Of a stretch of DNA of 64,000 nt, positions 28,034-37,583 are shown in pieces; positions within the stretch are counted from its first letter, which is position 1; the number at the start of each line of letters is the position of its first letter. The DNA is from Paenibacillus glycanilyticus NBRC 16618. GTDB taxonomy: Bacteria > Bacillota > Bacilli > Paenibacillales > Paenibacillaceae. The position numbers and the translations under genes are program-made. Location: NCBI RefSeq assembly GCF_004000805.1, contig NZ_BILY01000011.1, positions 1 through 64,000 of the forward strand, written 5' to 3'. Under the pieces are notes generated by a model. The model did not search any database, was not told the origin of the DNA, and saw only the letters and a list, made by a program, of their open reading frames with translations.

Positions 28034-29437
28034 TTAGATAACGGATGGGTTGCTGTCCATTTCGGAAGCATCCGTATTTTCGAGGGAAGGTGCCGACTTT
28101 GCCGCCGCTACTTCCTGATGAGGCTTGGCGCCTTTGGCCGTGGAAGCATGCGCTCCGTTTACGGCAAACATCAGAAGCTGCTCCAGCGGCATTAACAGCA
28201 TATGCGGTTTGATGGAATCCCGCTTTGCTTTGCCCCTTGCGTTGCGCTGTTTATTGGTAAGAACGCTGGCAAGGATTTTTAGATATATCCGCGTCGTCCG
28301 CGCGAACATGCCGTCCGGCAGAGGCTCCACCTGGAAGCCTAACCGGTCCGCGCCGCGATGGATCATGGTCACGCCATAGATCGCGCGCACCCCATCTACT
28401 TCCGGGTCCTTGGCGAGCGTTCTCGCAAGCTGCGGCAAAGCCTGTTCCATTTCCCGGAGCAGCCTAATTCCCGTCGCTAACGGCGAGCCCGATTGCAAGG
28501 CAATCGAAGACAGCATCTTATTGTCGAAATGAAGCTCAACGATTTTGTCCCCGTGCCTCAAGAAGCCGTTATCCGCCAGCTTAACCGGCTCCCCATGGTA
28601 CTTGATGACACGGTAATGGAATGCCGCATTCTCGCCCCCGACCGTTTTCAACCGGAAAACCACGTGGTACAGCTTCTCGTAGAGCAGCCATGCTCCAACC
28701 AACGCATTCTTCATTACAGACTGCTTCGGCGTTTTCTCTGTCAATTTCATCATCTCCGCTATGCCGACAAATCGAAAGCCCCGCTTCGTCGCTACTTCCA
28801 TATAAGCTTCAAGAGCAAGCAGCATATTCGCCGGTGCCGTAGGATCCGCGCCTGGCGTACGGCCGCAATCATGCAGCAGCAATACTTCTCCGGGGCGCAT
28901 CTTCTTCATCATTTTCCGCTTGAGATTCTCGGCGCCAAGTTTAACGTTCCAATCCCCGAAAATGGCCGACCACAAGATGATTTGCATCTTATTGCGGTTC
29001 ATGAAATCAAAGACGTTAACAATCCCCCAAGGCGGCCGATAAAAAGCGGAACGAATCCCGACAGCCTCCCGTATTACGTCTGAGGTACGATCGATCTGAC
29101 TGCGAACCGTCTTTGGCCTCATAAACCAGTTGGTCTTATGAACATAATTATGAATACCGATTATATGTCCTTCCTCATGCATTCTCCGCAGTATTTCCGG
29201 ATGCTTCTCTGCATGTGAGCCTACTACAAAAAAAGTGGCTTTCGCCTTATAACGGGCAAGCAGATCAAGCAGCTGGGGCGTATATTCAGGATCCGGACCA
29301 TCATCGAAGGTTAAAGCGATATCGCTTGTGACACGGCCTTTCTTGAATACGCGAAATCCGAAAACACGGCTGATTAGCGCAGGGATAAAGGCATACAAGG
29401 ACAAGAAGTAAAATGCCCAAAGCAGCAATTGTAACAT
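28034..29437 (-). CDS. Polysaccharide deacetylase with YkoP-like C-terminal domain
   Basis: 467 residues. An N-terminal hydrophobic anchor (about 3-25) is followed by a NodB/carbohydrate esterase 4 domain (about 38-230) with 'TFDDGPD' (catalytic Asp45, metal Asp46), His96 and His100 in 'GIHNYVH', 'RPPWG' and 'LLHDCG'. Residues about 250-400 form a second domain seen with some Paenibacillus deacetylases (YkoP-like), and the last 60 residues are low complexity. It probably deacetylates an amino-sugar polymer of the cell wall; the substrate is not determined. It is divergent from the AI-2E permease gene. Confidence 0.87.
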   Translation of the reverse strand: MLQLLLWAFYFLSLYAFIPALISRVFGFRVFKKGRVTSDIALTFDDGPDPEYTPQLLDLLARYKAKATFFVVGSHAEKHPEILRRMHEEGHIIGIHNYVHKTNWFMRPKTVRSQIDRTSDVIREAVGIRSAFYRPPWGIVNVFDFMNRNKMQIILWSAIFGDWNVKLGAENLKRKMMKKMRPGEVLLLHDCGRTPGADPTAPANMLLALEAYMEVATKRGFRFVGIAEMMKLTEKTPKQSVMKNALVGAWLLYEKLYHVVFRLKTVGGENAAFHYRVIKYHGEPVKLADNGFLRHGDKIVELHFDNKMLSSIALQSGSPLATGIRLLREMEQALPQLARTLAKDPEVDGVRAIYGVTMIHRGADRLGFQVEPLPDGMFARTTRIYLKILASVLTNKQRNARGKAKRDSIKPHMLLMPLEQLLMFAVNGAHASTAKGAKPHQEVAAAKSAPSLENTDASEMDSNPSVI

Positions 29438-29578
29438 TTTCTATACCCCACCGTTTATGAAAGTTATAAACACGATACCTTTAATTGTACCATATGAGCA
29501 TTAATTATAGGCATCGTTTTAAAAATTATAGTACAATCACAACAGGGATTTGATTCCTGTACGAGAGGAGATTATTGT

Positions 29579-30730
29579 ATGCTTCCGTTTTACAAGAAAT
29601 ACTGGCGTACTGCATTCGACATAGCACTTATTGCCCTAACGGTGTATCTGGTTATGTTCGCCTTCAGCTATCTGTACAAGATCGCGACGCCTATTTTCTT
29701 TGCCTTTGTCATTTATCTGTTTATCGAACCGCTGGCCAAGCGGCTGAACAAAATCGGGATCAAAAAATCGATCGCTTCCGGCATATCCGTGCTGGTGTTC
29801 TCCCTCATTATTATTGGCCTTTTTTCCGGACTAGCCTACATCATTACAAGCCAAGGCGCCGACTTCATCAAGGTGAAATTGCCACAGTACCAAGAGCTCT
29901 TCAAGGAGCAGGTGCAGGATGATTCCAGCGTGTTCCAGCAAAAGCTTCAAGCACTGCCTCCCGAATGGGTCAATAAAATCACCGAGTACATTAACGGAGC
30001 AACGGAATATTTGCCGAAGCTGGCCAATATTATTTTCACCGGTCTGATCGGATATATTTCGTCCTTCTCTACTTTTCTCTTCAACTTTGTAATCGGGATT
30101 ATTCTGGCGTACTTCCTCAGCATTGAGATTAAAGTATGGAAAAAAACCGCCAACGACAAAACGCCTAACACGTTCAAAAAAGCTTTCTTCTTCCTTAGAG
30201 AAAATGTATTTAAAGGAATTGGAGCTTACGTGAAGGCTCAGGCAAAAATGATGAGTATTACGTTCCTCGTTATTTTCGCTGCGCTGCTTGTTCTTAGAGT
30301 CGAAAATGCTTTCGCAATCTCCTTAACGGCCGGAATCTTCGACGTATTGCCGCTTCTTGGCGTCAGTACGCTGTTTATTCCTTGGATCATTTATTTGTTC
30401 CTGGTTGGTCAAACGACGCTTGCCGTATGGCTGTCCGTGCTTTTGGTTGCCGTTGTTCTGACGCGTCATATCGTAGAGCCGAAAATTACGGGCGATACGC
30501 TGGGCGTATCCGCCTTCACGATGCTATCCTGCATGATCGTATCGCTGCATTTATTTGGCGTAGCAGGCGTCATTTTGTCGCCAATCATCATCATTCTGAT
30601 CAAAGCGCTGTACGAGCAAGGCTTCTTCCACCGCTGGATCCGTACGCCGCAAGGCGAGTTCGACGTTCATCCGTTCCCGGCTGCCGCCGAGGAGGAAATC
30701 GACGGCAAGCAGCCTTCAACGGGAGTATAA
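29579..30730 (+). CDS. AI-2E family permease (first paralogue)
   Basis: 383 residues of the AI-2E/UPF0118 membrane family: a hydrophobic N-terminal pair (about 12-48), TM near 68-95, a long extracytoplasmic amphipathic stretch (about 100-150), then five hydrophobic segments and the family motif 'DVLPLLGVSTLFIPWIIYLFLVGQ' near 255-280. Family members act as sodium/proton antiporters or exporters of small molecules; the substrate here is unknown. GAGAGGAG precedes the ATG. The last 15 bases overlap the convergent PBP gene. Confidence 0.88.
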   Translation: MLPFYKKYWRTAFDIALIALTVYLVMFAFSYLYKIATPIFFAFVIYLFIEPLAKRLNKIGIKKSIASGISVLVFSLIIIGLFSGLAYIITSQGADFIKVKLPQYQELFKEQVQDDSSVFQQKLQALPPEWVNKITEYINGATEYLPKLANIIFTGLIGYISSFSTFLFNFVIGIILAYFLSIEIKVWKKTANDKTPNTFKKAFFFLRENVFKGIGAYVKAQAKMMSITFLVIFAALLVLRVENAFAISLTAGIFDVLPLLGVSTLFIPWIIYLFLVGQTTLAVWLSVLLVAVVLTRHIVEPKITGDTLGVSAFTMLSCMIVSLHLFGVAGVILSPIIIILIKALYEQGFFHRWIRTPQGEFDVHPFPAAAEEEIDGKQPSTGV

Positions 30731-32539
30731 GGCGAGAATGTCCATGACGCCGCGAAACAGCTCCGTTGCCTGATTACTGCTATCAGGCGGACGATTCTCC
30801 GCCAGCACCGCAACCGCATAACGGGGCTTTTGGGCCGGACCGTATCCCGTGAACCATTGGTTCACGCGGGGCGCTCCGGCCCTTATTATTTCGGCGGTGC
30901 CGGATTTGCCGGCTACCGCCCACAGTCCTTGGCGGATCGACCGGCCTGTTCCATGGTCGACAACCGCCTCCATGCCGCGAAGCAGCTTGCGCGCGGTGGC
31001 CGGACGAATCCGGCCATCCGCCGCCGAAGCGCTCTTCGCGGGGATGGTCACCATCCGCTGGCCGTTGGCATAGCGGATTTCCCGGACAAGGCGCGGCTCC
31101 ATCACGCGCCCGTGGTTAAGCAGCGTGAGGACCAGATTCGCCGCCTGCAGCGGCGTCATCAATACATCACGCTGCCCAATGGCGGAATGCGCCATTACGC
31201 CGCCATCCGTCTTGACGCCGGCCACAGCCGGGAATAACCGCCCGGCTTCCTCTTCCTGTAGCAGCCGGAGGGGATGATGGAACGGCCCAAAGGCCCGTTC
31301 CGAATGCCACCCGGCCTGCTTCCCAATTCCCAAGGCGGTTGCTGTACGCTGCAGCTGCTGCGCGCTTAACCGTTCCGCGATTGTCGCGAATACGATATTG
31401 CAGGACTGCGCGAGTCCCTCCTGCAGCGTAAGCGTGCCATGCCCGCCCTCTTTCCAGCAGGACAAGCCGTATTTGCCGTATTCCCCGTTGCAGGTAAAAC
31501 GCTCCTTCTCGCTTGTCACTCCAGCTTCCAGAGCGGCAGCTTCGGTTACCAGCTTAAAAATAGAGCCGGGCACGGCCGCCTGAATCGCATGATTGGCCCA
31601 CTCCTTCTCGTCATCCAGCTGCAGCGGCTCCATCTGCGGCCTGGATATCATCGCCACAATATCTCCGTTTTCCGCGTCCAGAACAACAATCGCCCCTTCC
31701 TTGAGCGGTTTGGCATCGATATAGGCCTCAAGCCTGTTCTGCAGCTCAAGATCAAGCGTGGTCTGAACCTGTAGCGGATAATACGGATTTCCCGGCCCCG
31801 TAACGCGGTAATTAAGCCCCAGCAACGGCCCCTTGTTGCCGTCCGTAAAATAAGAGACCGATGTAGCGCCAGCGCCATGCAGCAAATTATCCAAAGACTT
31901 TTCAAGACCCGAACCGCCTATCAGCTCGTTGATTTTCCGTTTGCCTGACTCAAGCTCCTTCGCATACGCCAGCTCTAGATGCTCCGGATGCTGGCTGATA
32001 TACCCAAGCGCCTGCTTGGCGGCAAATGCCGAAAAATAACGGTTCCGGTATGGCAGAGCTCTTACTCCGTTCAAATGAAGCAAAGCCAGCTTCTGCAGCT
32101 GTTTGTCCGATAAGCGATAAGGAAGCTTGTCCTTCCCCTTATGCCAGAAAGACGGCTCCCGCAGCTCCTGCCACCAGCTTACCAGCTGTCCTTCCGTTAC
32201 ATTCAGCATCGCGGCAAGCTGCCGCACATTCTGATGCCACTTTTTCTCCGTTTCGGCATCTTCAAACCTCATATTCACGGGAAATAAGGCAAGCGTATAA
32301 TACGTCTCGCCCGTGATTGGCTTATTATATCGGTCTACGAAATCTCCCCGGCCTGAATCCAATACAAGATTCCGTTCCCGCTGCATAACCGACATCCGCT
32401 TCCAGCTTGTCCGACTCATGGCAGTAGCGGCATTCTTATGCCCGAAACCGGGAGTCAGCTGCAGCCAGGCAAGCCTCGCAATAAACCCGGACAAAATAAA
32501 TACGAATAATAACCCGATTACAGCAATACGTCTTCTCAT
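30716..32539 (-). CDS. Class B penicillin-binding protein (peptidoglycan transpeptidase)
   Basis: 607 residues. TM anchor at about 5-26, a pedestal/dimerisation region (about 60-240), then a transpeptidase domain with Ser326-x-x-Lys329 ('PGSIFK'), Ser379-x-Asn381 ('SCN') and Lys545-Ser-Gly ('KSGTAE'). It cross-links peptidoglycan at the outer membrane face. There are no PASTA repeats, unlike the main division PBP2B/SpoVD type. The closest kind is the PbpA/PBP4B-like monofunctional group; the specific role (elongation, sporulation, accessory) is open. It is a single gene, convergent with the permease. Confidence 0.9.
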   Translation of the reverse strand: MRRRIAVIGLLFVFILSGFIARLAWLQLTPGFGHKNAATAMSRTSWKRMSVMQRERNLVLDSGRGDFVDRYNKPITGETYYTLALFPVNMRFEDAETEKKWHQNVRQLAAMLNVTEGQLVSWWQELREPSFWHKGKDKLPYRLSDKQLQKLALLHLNGVRALPYRNRYFSAFAAKQALGYISQHPEHLELAYAKELESGKRKINELIGGSGLEKSLDNLLHGAGATSVSYFTDGNKGPLLGLNYRVTGPGNPYYPLQVQTTLDLELQNRLEAYIDAKPLKEGAIVVLDAENGDIVAMISRPQMEPLQLDDEKEWANHAIQAAVPGSIFKLVTEAAALEAGVTSEKERFTCNGEYGKYGLSCWKEGGHGTLTLQEGLAQSCNIVFATIAERLSAQQLQRTATALGIGKQAGWHSERAFGPFHHPLRLLQEEEAGRLFPAVAGVKTDGGVMAHSAIGQRDVLMTPLQAANLVLTLLNHGRVMEPRLVREIRYANGQRMVTIPAKSASAADGRIRPATARKLLRGMEAVVDHGTGRSIRQGLWAVAGKSGTAEIIRAGAPRVNQWFTGYGPAQKPRYAVAVLAENRPPDSSNQATELFRGVMDILALYSR

Positions 32540-32583
32540 GTAAGGCGCCTCCAGTCATTAGACATTATCACCTTACCGGAGCA

Positions 32584-32626
32584 CAAAAAAACCGTCCAAA
32601 AGGATCTTTGATCCAATTGGACGGCT
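32584..32626 (-). terminator. Chemoreceptor gene terminator
   Basis: Stem CCGTCCAA / TTGGACGG with inner pairing GGATC / GATCC; minus strand followed by TTTTTTTG. It ends 10 bases after the chemoreceptor stop codon. Confidence 0.88.
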
Positions 32627-32631
32627 TACGA

Positions 32632-34788
32632 TTAATCGATTTTGAAACGGGACAACGAATCCTTGAGACCGCGGGATACGGCATCCAGCTTCTCGGACAG
32701 GTTAACCAGCCCGTTGCTAATGCTGAGCTGCTCCGTGCTAAGCGACGCGACTTCTTCGGAAGTCGCCGAGGACTGCTGCGCAACGGCACTTACATTTCCC
32801 ATCGCTTCCGTTAACACCGCTTGCGATTGATCCAGCATGGTGACCGAATTCGTTACCGAATCCAGCTTCTGCACGAATTGTCCCATCTGGTTCTGTACGG
32901 TGAGGAAGAGCTGGTTCGCTTCTTTAACCGAACCAATCTGCTCCTGGAACAACGGATACGCATCGGACAATACCGTAACCGTCTCTTCGATCTGCGTCAT
33001 GATCGTCTCCGTAATCTGGCCTACGACATCGATCGATTGACGGGATTGATCCGCCAGCTTGCGGATCTCGTCGGCTACGACCATAAAGCCTTTGCCTGCC
33101 GCTCCGGCGCGCGCCGCTTCGATGGTTGCGTTCAGCGACAGAATGTTCGTCTGCTTCGTCAAATTGTTTAATACATCCAGAATTTTTACGATCGAACCGG
33201 TGCTCAGCTTGAGGCTATCTACCTTCTCTACCATGGAACGAGTCATTTCTTCCGTCATGCCCGTCTTCTGAATAAGAAGCCCCATGTACGCCGTACCTTG
33301 CTGGCTTGCTTTTTCCACTTCGCCGGCGGATTCTACCATATGGCCGGTTGCTTCCATAACCGACTTCATTTGATGATTGATATTGCCTGTCAGATCGCTG
33401 CCTCTTTCCGCCTCAACAGCAAGGCTGGATGCGCCGCTTGCGATTTCTTCCGTCGCAACGGAAATCTCTCTTGCCGAAATCGCGGTCTTCTTCGACACAT
33501 CGGTCAGCTCGCCAGCCGTAGACAAAACATCGTCAGCCGACTGGGTTGTTTGCTTCGCAAGCGCCGTAATCTGTGTCATCATTTTGTTGAAGCTGTCGCC
33601 AAGCTGACCGATCTCATCCTGGCGTTTCTTCATATTCGAACGAACCGTCAGATTGCCGCGTTCGCCTTCATTCATCAGATTACGCATCGCCATTAACGGC
33701 ATTGCAATGGTCCGGATAACCAGCATGCCGATAGCAATTGCAATAAACATCGCAACCAATGCAATCAGCCAGGTCATTTTGTTAATAACGCCGGCGTCTT
33801 TCACCAGTTCGTTAACCGGGATTGTTCCGACCAGTCTCCAGCCTGTTGTATCCAGCGTCTTGAATACGGACAGAACCTCTTCCCCGTCAGTGGATTTCTC
33901 TTTCAGCGATCCTTCCTCATCAATATTCAGTTTAACGACGTTGCCTTTGCCGATAAGACTGTTGTCCGGAGATGAGATGTACTTATTATCGCTGTCCACT
34001 AGGTAAATGCTGCTGCCTTTGCCAAGCGATACGTCTTCATATTGGCCGCGGATATCCTCGAGGTTAAGCTCGATCAGCAGGATATACGAGGCCGCATTCG
34101 TTGTCGTGTTGTTCATCTGCCTGCTGAGACCAATCGACGGCAGCTTGTCCGATGTGCCAAAGCCCGTTGGCTGCGTTTCAATCCAGTTCACGCCGCCTTT
34201 AGAGGTTTTCGTCTTCTCGAACCAATCCGATTTCATCAGATCGGGAGCAACGGCCACGGAGGCCGTTCCGTACGTAATAACCGGTAGTTTATCGTCCAGC
34301 GGCAGCAAATAGGCACCGATAATAGCCTTGTTGGCCATCACCGCGTTTTGCAGACGGTCTCCCAAATTCTTCTCCGCCTCAAACAAATCAAAGGCTTCCG
34401 TGCTCTCCTCCAGGGTAGAAACAAGCTTATGGAATTCTTTATCGATCATGATCTGCATCGACAGATCCTCGTATGTCTTCAGAATAATATCCAGGTTCGC
34501 CGAAGCCTGTACGATAGTCTCGAAGCTTGCGCTTGAAACTTTATCCTCAACGATACCCTTCGCTTTTGAATAGGCCATTTGACCCACTACCAATACGCAC
34601 GCGATAATGCTGACGAAAATAATCAGGAATAGCTTTGTACCTACCGACTTTAACGGGTTGGAGAAAATGGATGTGAAAGTCTGCGTTACTTGCTTCGTTG
34701 TTTGTGCGGTAACCGCCTGCGCTTTTGATTGCGCTTTCATATTTTGCGGCTTCTCTTTAACTTTTTTAGGTTTGTCCGTTTTCTTCAT
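32632..34788 (-). CDS. Methyl-accepting chemotaxis protein
   Basis: 718 residues. An unusual Lys/Gln-rich cytoplasmic N-terminal extension of about 50 residues precedes TM1 (about 53-75). Then come a dCache sensor region (about 80-335), TM2 (about 338-360), HAMP (360-415) and a signalling domain with the hairpin tip '[20 protein letters not shown]' and '[13 protein letters not shown]', which contact CheA/CheW. No C-terminal receptor-tethering peptide is present. I start at the ATG 8 bases after AAGAGGCGG; a GTG three codons earlier is too close to that site. A sigma-D-like promoter precedes it. The ligand is unknown. Confidence 0.92.
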   Translation of the reverse strand: MKKTDKPKKVKEKPQNMKAQSKAQAVTAQTTKQVTQTFTSIFSNPLKSVGTKLFLIIFVSIIACVLVVGQMAYSKAKGIVEDKVSSASFETIVQASANLDIILKTYEDLSMQIMIDKEFHKLVSTLEESTEAFDLFEAEKNLGDRLQNAVMANKAIIGAYLLPLDDKLPVITYGTASVAVAPDLMKSDWFEKTKTSKGGVNWIETQPTGFGTSDKLPSIGLSRQMNNTTTNAASYILLIELNLEDIRGQYEDVSLGKGSSIYLVDSDNKYISSPDNSLIGKGNVVKLNIDEEGSLKEKSTDGEEVLSVFKTLDTTGWRLVGTIPVNELVKDAGVINKMTWLIALVAMFIAIAIGMLVIRTIAMPLMAMRNLMNEGERGNLTVRSNMKKRQDEIGQLGDSFNKMMTQITALAKQTTQSADDVLSTAGELTDVSKKTAISAREISVATEEIASGASSLAVEAERGSDLTGNINHQMKSVMEATGHMVESAGEVEKASQQGTAYMGLLIQKTGMTEEMTRSMVEKVDSLKLSTGSIVKILDVLNNLTKQTNILSLNATIEAARAGAAGKGFMVVADEIRKLADQSRQSIDVVGQITETIMTQIEETVTVLSDAYPLFQEQIGSVKEANQLFLTVQNQMGQFVQKLDSVTNSVTMLDQSQAVLTEAMGNVSAVAQQSSATSEEVASLSTEQLSISNGLVNLSEKLDAVSRGLKDSLSRFKID

Positions 34789-34880
34789 GCAAGACACCGC
34801 CTCTTTATCGTTATGTAATTTGTCTGCTGGATCGGTCTAGTTCTATTACCCTATATTGGTATGTACAGTCCTATTATTTT

Positions 34881-34908
34881 ATATCGGTCGGAAAATGTCA
34901 ATTGATTA
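34881..34908 (-). promoter_or_regulatory. Candidate sigma-D (motility) promoter of the chemoreceptor gene
   Basis: Minus strand TAAT (34905-34908), 16 bases, ACCGATAT (34881-34888) is close to the sigma-D consensus TAAA-N15-GCCGATAT, seven of eight in the -10. A sigma-A-like TTGACA-17-AATAAT overlaps it. Chemoreceptor genes are commonly in the sigma-D regulon. Confidence 0.5.
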
Positions 34909-34939
34909 GTAGATTCGAACAACTATTTTTTCCCAATAA

Positions 34940-34973
34940 AAAACAAGGAAGGACAAATGTCCTTCCTTGTCGA
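34940..34973 (-). terminator. mltG terminator
   Basis: Perfect 12-bp stem ACAAGGAAGGAC / GTCCTTCCTTGT (34943-34954 with 34959-34970), loop of four, followed on the minus strand by TTTTTTATT. Confidence 0.9.
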
Positions 34974-34984
34974 GATTTTCCACC

Positions 34985-36085
34985 CTATTTCGCAGCGGTT
35001 TGATTGCTCGTTTCGATATTTTTCAGATGCTCTTTATACGTTTTGGCAAAGAGATGCGTCTGCGAGCCGTCCTTTTTCGTGACGTAATAGAAGTAGTCGT
35101 TTTTCTCCGGATACAAAGCCGCTTTAATCGAAGAGAGACTTGGGCTTGCAATCGGACCCGGCGGCAGTCCGTCAATCTTGTACGTATTATAAGGACTGTC
35201 GATCTGCAGATCCTTCTCGTATAACCGTTCCTTTGGCTTATCCAGCAAATACTGAACGGTCGCATCGATCTGGAGAGGCATTCCTTTCGCCAGACGGTTA
35301 TAGATAACGCCGGCCACAACCGGCCGCTCCTCATCGACAACAACCTCTCTCTCGATCAAGGAAGCAATCGTGAGCAGCTGATGGAGCGTCAGCTTGCGCT
35401 CTGCAAGAACATCCGTCCAGCCCTCCGGCAAGGTGTTCAGCTTCGTGTCCAGCTCCGCCATCATCCGCTTGAGAATATCCTCTTCCGTACTACCCTTCTT
35501 CAGCTCATAAGTCTCCGGGAACAAATACCCTTCCAGCCGGTGATGAAGCTTGTCGTCGGCAGGTATCGATTTTACGGCCTCCGCGCCTTCCCAGCCCGAG
35601 GCGGAATCCGCAAGCGCCAGAAATTTAGCCTTGTCGATCAGCTTTTCTTCCGACAGCTTGTCGGCAATCTGAAGCAAAGTAAAGCCTTCCGGAATCGTGA
35701 ACCGGATCATGGCCTCGGCTACAGTGTCTCCGCTATTCAGCTTAGCGATAATCTCGTCATTCTCCATGCCGGGGCTTAAATCATAGACGCCCGCCTGGAA
35801 ATGGGAGCCTTCCTTCTTGGCCTTCAAGTAGTATTTAAACAAAAAGGAGTTCTTGATAACGCCATGCTCTTCCAGCGTATCGGATACCGCAAACGCCGAA
35901 GCGCCCTTGGCGATTTCAATTCGGACAGGTTCGCCTGGAGCTGTCGGCTTTAACCCGTTCCAAACATACAAAAAGACACTCCCCGCTCCAATAATGAGGA
36001 GAGCCAGGAGCGATAAAATGACCCACAGGACAATACGGCCTGCCGAGGGTCCTGATCTTGAATGCTGCTGTCTCGATTGCACCAA
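34985..36085 (-). CDS. mltG: Endolytic transglycosylase MltG (YceG-like)
   Basis: 366 residues. TM anchor at about 17-40, a LysM-like subdomain (about 50-120), then the YceG catalytic domain with the essential Glu in 'IASLIEREV' near 240, 'MPLQIDATVQYLL' and 'SPYNTYKIDGLPPGPIASPS'. It cleaves nascent glycan strands to set their length. It is the last gene of the alaS-ireB-ruvX-DUF1292 cluster order seen in many Bacillales, 130 bases and one terminator after the second DUF1292 gene. Confidence 0.94.
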   Translation of the reverse strand: MVQSRQQHSRSGPSAGRIVLWVILSLLALLIIGAGSVFLYVWNGLKPTAPGEPVRIEIAKGASAFAVSDTLEEHGVIKNSFLFKYYLKAKKEGSHFQAGVYDLSPGMENDEIIAKLNSGDTVAEAMIRFTIPEGFTLLQIADKLSEEKLIDKAKFLALADSASGWEGAEAVKSIPADDKLHHRLEGYLFPETYELKKGSTEEDILKRMMAELDTKLNTLPEGWTDVLAERKLTLHQLLTIASLIEREVVVDEERPVVAGVIYNRLAKGMPLQIDATVQYLLDKPKERLYEKDLQIDSPYNTYKIDGLPPGPIASPSLSSIKAALYPEKNDYFYYVTKKDGSQTHLFAKTYKEHLKNIETSNQTAAK

Positions 36086-36172
36086 CCGCGTTCCTCCTAA
36101 AAAATATGATCACGCAAACTATATTTCATCAGATTCATCCATTTTCCGACAATAATTTCCTTCGAAAGCCTG

Positions 36173-36201
36173 AGAAAAAGAGCGGTGGGAGCCGCTCTTC
36201 T
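36173..36201 (-). terminator. Terminator after the DUF1292 pair
   Basis: Stem AAGAGCGG / CCGCTCTT (36178-36185 with 36192-36199); on the minus strand it is followed by TTTCTC. It separates the ruvX-DUF1292 genes from mltG. Confidence 0.78.
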
Positions 36202-36217
36202 CAACTTGCGTATGCAA

Positions 36218-36532
36218 TTAAGGCATTTCGTCGTTTGCGAACAGAAGATCATCGTAAGCTTCCGCCGCAAGTTCCCACTCATCATCGTCCTCAATCGTTT
36301 CAAGCTGGGGTTCGCCGTTATCGGTCAGGATGACGCGGAACAGCTCAACCTCCTGCTCTTTCTTCATGTCAGGCGACTGCAGAGCGGCATAGACGTACGG
36401 GCCAAGCAGGAACTCCGCCTTGATCTCGAATTTGTCGAGACTTCCATGCTCGGAGACCAGCTCGATTACATTCCCGAACACTTCCCGAAGCCGCTCTTGC
36501 GGAACCGGAATAATGCGCTCGTCATCTGCCAT
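36218..36532 (-). CDS. DUF1292-family protein, second copy
   Basis: 104-residue acidic protein ending in an 'EDDDEWELAAEAYDDLL' block that matches the C-terminal block of its upstream neighbour. This, with the shared position behind ruvX, marks it as a diverged DUF1292 paralogue. Cytoplasmic, no metal site or membrane segment. Its ATGA start overlaps the neighbour's stop region by one base, so the two are co-translated. Function unknown. Confidence 0.75.
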   Translation of the reverse strand: MADDERIIPVPQERLREVFGNVIELVSEHGSLDKFEIKAEFLLGPYVYAALQSPDMKKEQEVELFRVILTDNGEPQLETIEDDDEWELAAEAYDDLLFANDEMP

Positions 36533-36825
36533 TAATTTTCCTCCATCTCGCCGAGAAGGGTGTTGAAGGTTTCTTCAACCATATTCCACTCTTCTTCGTC
36601 TTCGATCGTATACAGCTTCAGGTCGTCGCCTTCTTCTTCGTAACGGAAAGCGTATACTTCATCTTCCTCGTCATTTTCGCTTGCAAGCGGAACAACCATC
36701 ATATATTTCGAATCAGAGCCATCCACTTCAAACTTCATGATGACTTCGAATTCTTCTTCGTTGCCGTCTTCATCCGGAATATAAATAATTTCCGGTTCTT
36801 CGAACTGCAGGTCATCCTTTGTCAT
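36532..36825 (-). CDS. DUF1292-family protein (YrzB-like)
   Basis: 97-residue highly acidic protein of the YrzB/DUF1292 family, conserved after ruvX in Bacillales. The family pattern 'IYIPDEDGNEEEFEVIMKFEVDGSDSKY' near 14-41 and 'LKLYTIEDEEEWNMVEETFNTLL' near the end are clear. The ATG after AGGTGAGG is used; the reported frame begins at a GTG with no binding site. Function unknown. Confidence 0.88.
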   Translation of the reverse strand: MTKDDLQFEEPEIIYIPDEDGNEEEFEVIMKFEVDGSDSKYMMVVPLASENDEEDEVYAFRYEEEGDDLKLYTIEDEEEWNMVEETFNTLLGEMEEN

Positions 36826-36833
36826 CGCAACCC

Positions 36834-37250
36834 TCACCTTTTCGTTTTAGAATCGAGATAATTTTGCAAAATAAGCGTTGCCGCCATTTTGTCTATTACT
36901 AGCTTTCGCTTCTTCCGGCTAACATCCGCCTCAAGCAAAGTCCGCTCGGCGGATACCGTTGTCAGCCGTTCATCCCAAAGGTGAACAGGCAAGTTTAGTG
37001 TTTGCTGAAGCTGCTCTGCGAATGCCATACTTATTTCGCCGCGGGGGCCAATCGTATTGTTCATATTTTTCGGCAGTCCCACAACGATTTCCGTTACTTC
37101 ATGCTCTTTCACCAGCTCGGCAATCCGATCCATTTCGCCGCCGTCCCTGCGCCTGTGAACGGTTTCCAGTCCCTGCGCAGTCCAGCCGAACGCATCGCTG
37201 ACCGCAACTCCGATGTTGCGGTCACCGTAATCCAAACCCATTGTCCTCAT
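36834..37250 (-). CDS. ruvX: Holliday-junction resolvase-like protein RuvX (YqgF)
   Basis: 138 residues with an RNase H-like fold. The first acidic residue is in '[15 protein letters not shown]', and it has '[15 protein letters not shown]' and '[10 protein letters not shown]', the conserved family motifs. In other bacteria it acts in 16S rRNA 5'-end maturation and has been proposed as a resolvase. It follows ireB by 16 bases. Confidence 0.93.
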   Translation of the reverse strand: MRTMGLDYGDRNIGVAVSDAFGWTAQGLETVHRRRDGGEMDRIAELVKEHEVTEIVVGLPKNMNNTIGPRGEISMAFAEQLQQTLNLPVHLWDERLTTVSAERTLLEADVSRKKRKLVIDKMAATLILQNYLDSKTKR

Positions 37251-37266
37251 ATCCGGCTCCCAATTC

Positions 37267-37524
37267 TTATTTCTTGTTGTTCAGATAAAACCGGACAAGC
37301 TCTTCAATGAGTTCATCACGTTCTTTCTTGCGAATTAAGCTTCTGGCGTTGTTATGCCGTGGAATGTAGGCGGGATCTCCGGACAGCAAATACCCAACAA
37401 TCTGATTGATCGGATTGTACTCTTTCTCCAGAAGCGCCTCATGCACCGTAAGCAAAATGTCTTGTGAGGAAGATTCGCCTTCCGCCTTCACATTAAACTT
37501 CATCGTGTTGTCCATGGAATTCAT
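37267..37524 (-). CDS. ireB: IreB family protein (YrzL, DUF965)
   Basis: 85-residue protein matching the conserved IreB/YrzL family: 'TMKFNV' at the start, '[20 protein letters not shown]' and '[19 protein letters not shown]'. In enterococci IreB is a substrate of the PASTA kinase and affects cephalosporin resistance. I start at '[10 protein letters not shown]' after GAGGTG, as in the family; the frame extends nine codons further without support. The gene is 59 bases after alaS. Confidence 0.93.
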   Translation of the reverse strand: MNSMDNTMKFNVKAEGESSSQDILLTVHEALLEKEYNPINQIVGYLLSGDPAYIPRHNNARSLIRKKERDELIEELVRFYLNNKK

Positions 37525-37583
37525 CGCCAGCACCTCGCTTTCCAACCGCATTTATTAACTAGTTTATTACATTTACACTGCTA

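Noticed and set aside
27850-28071. 73-codon open frame on the minus strand
   Set aside because: It crosses the palindromes and a terminator and has no ribosome binding site; coincidental.
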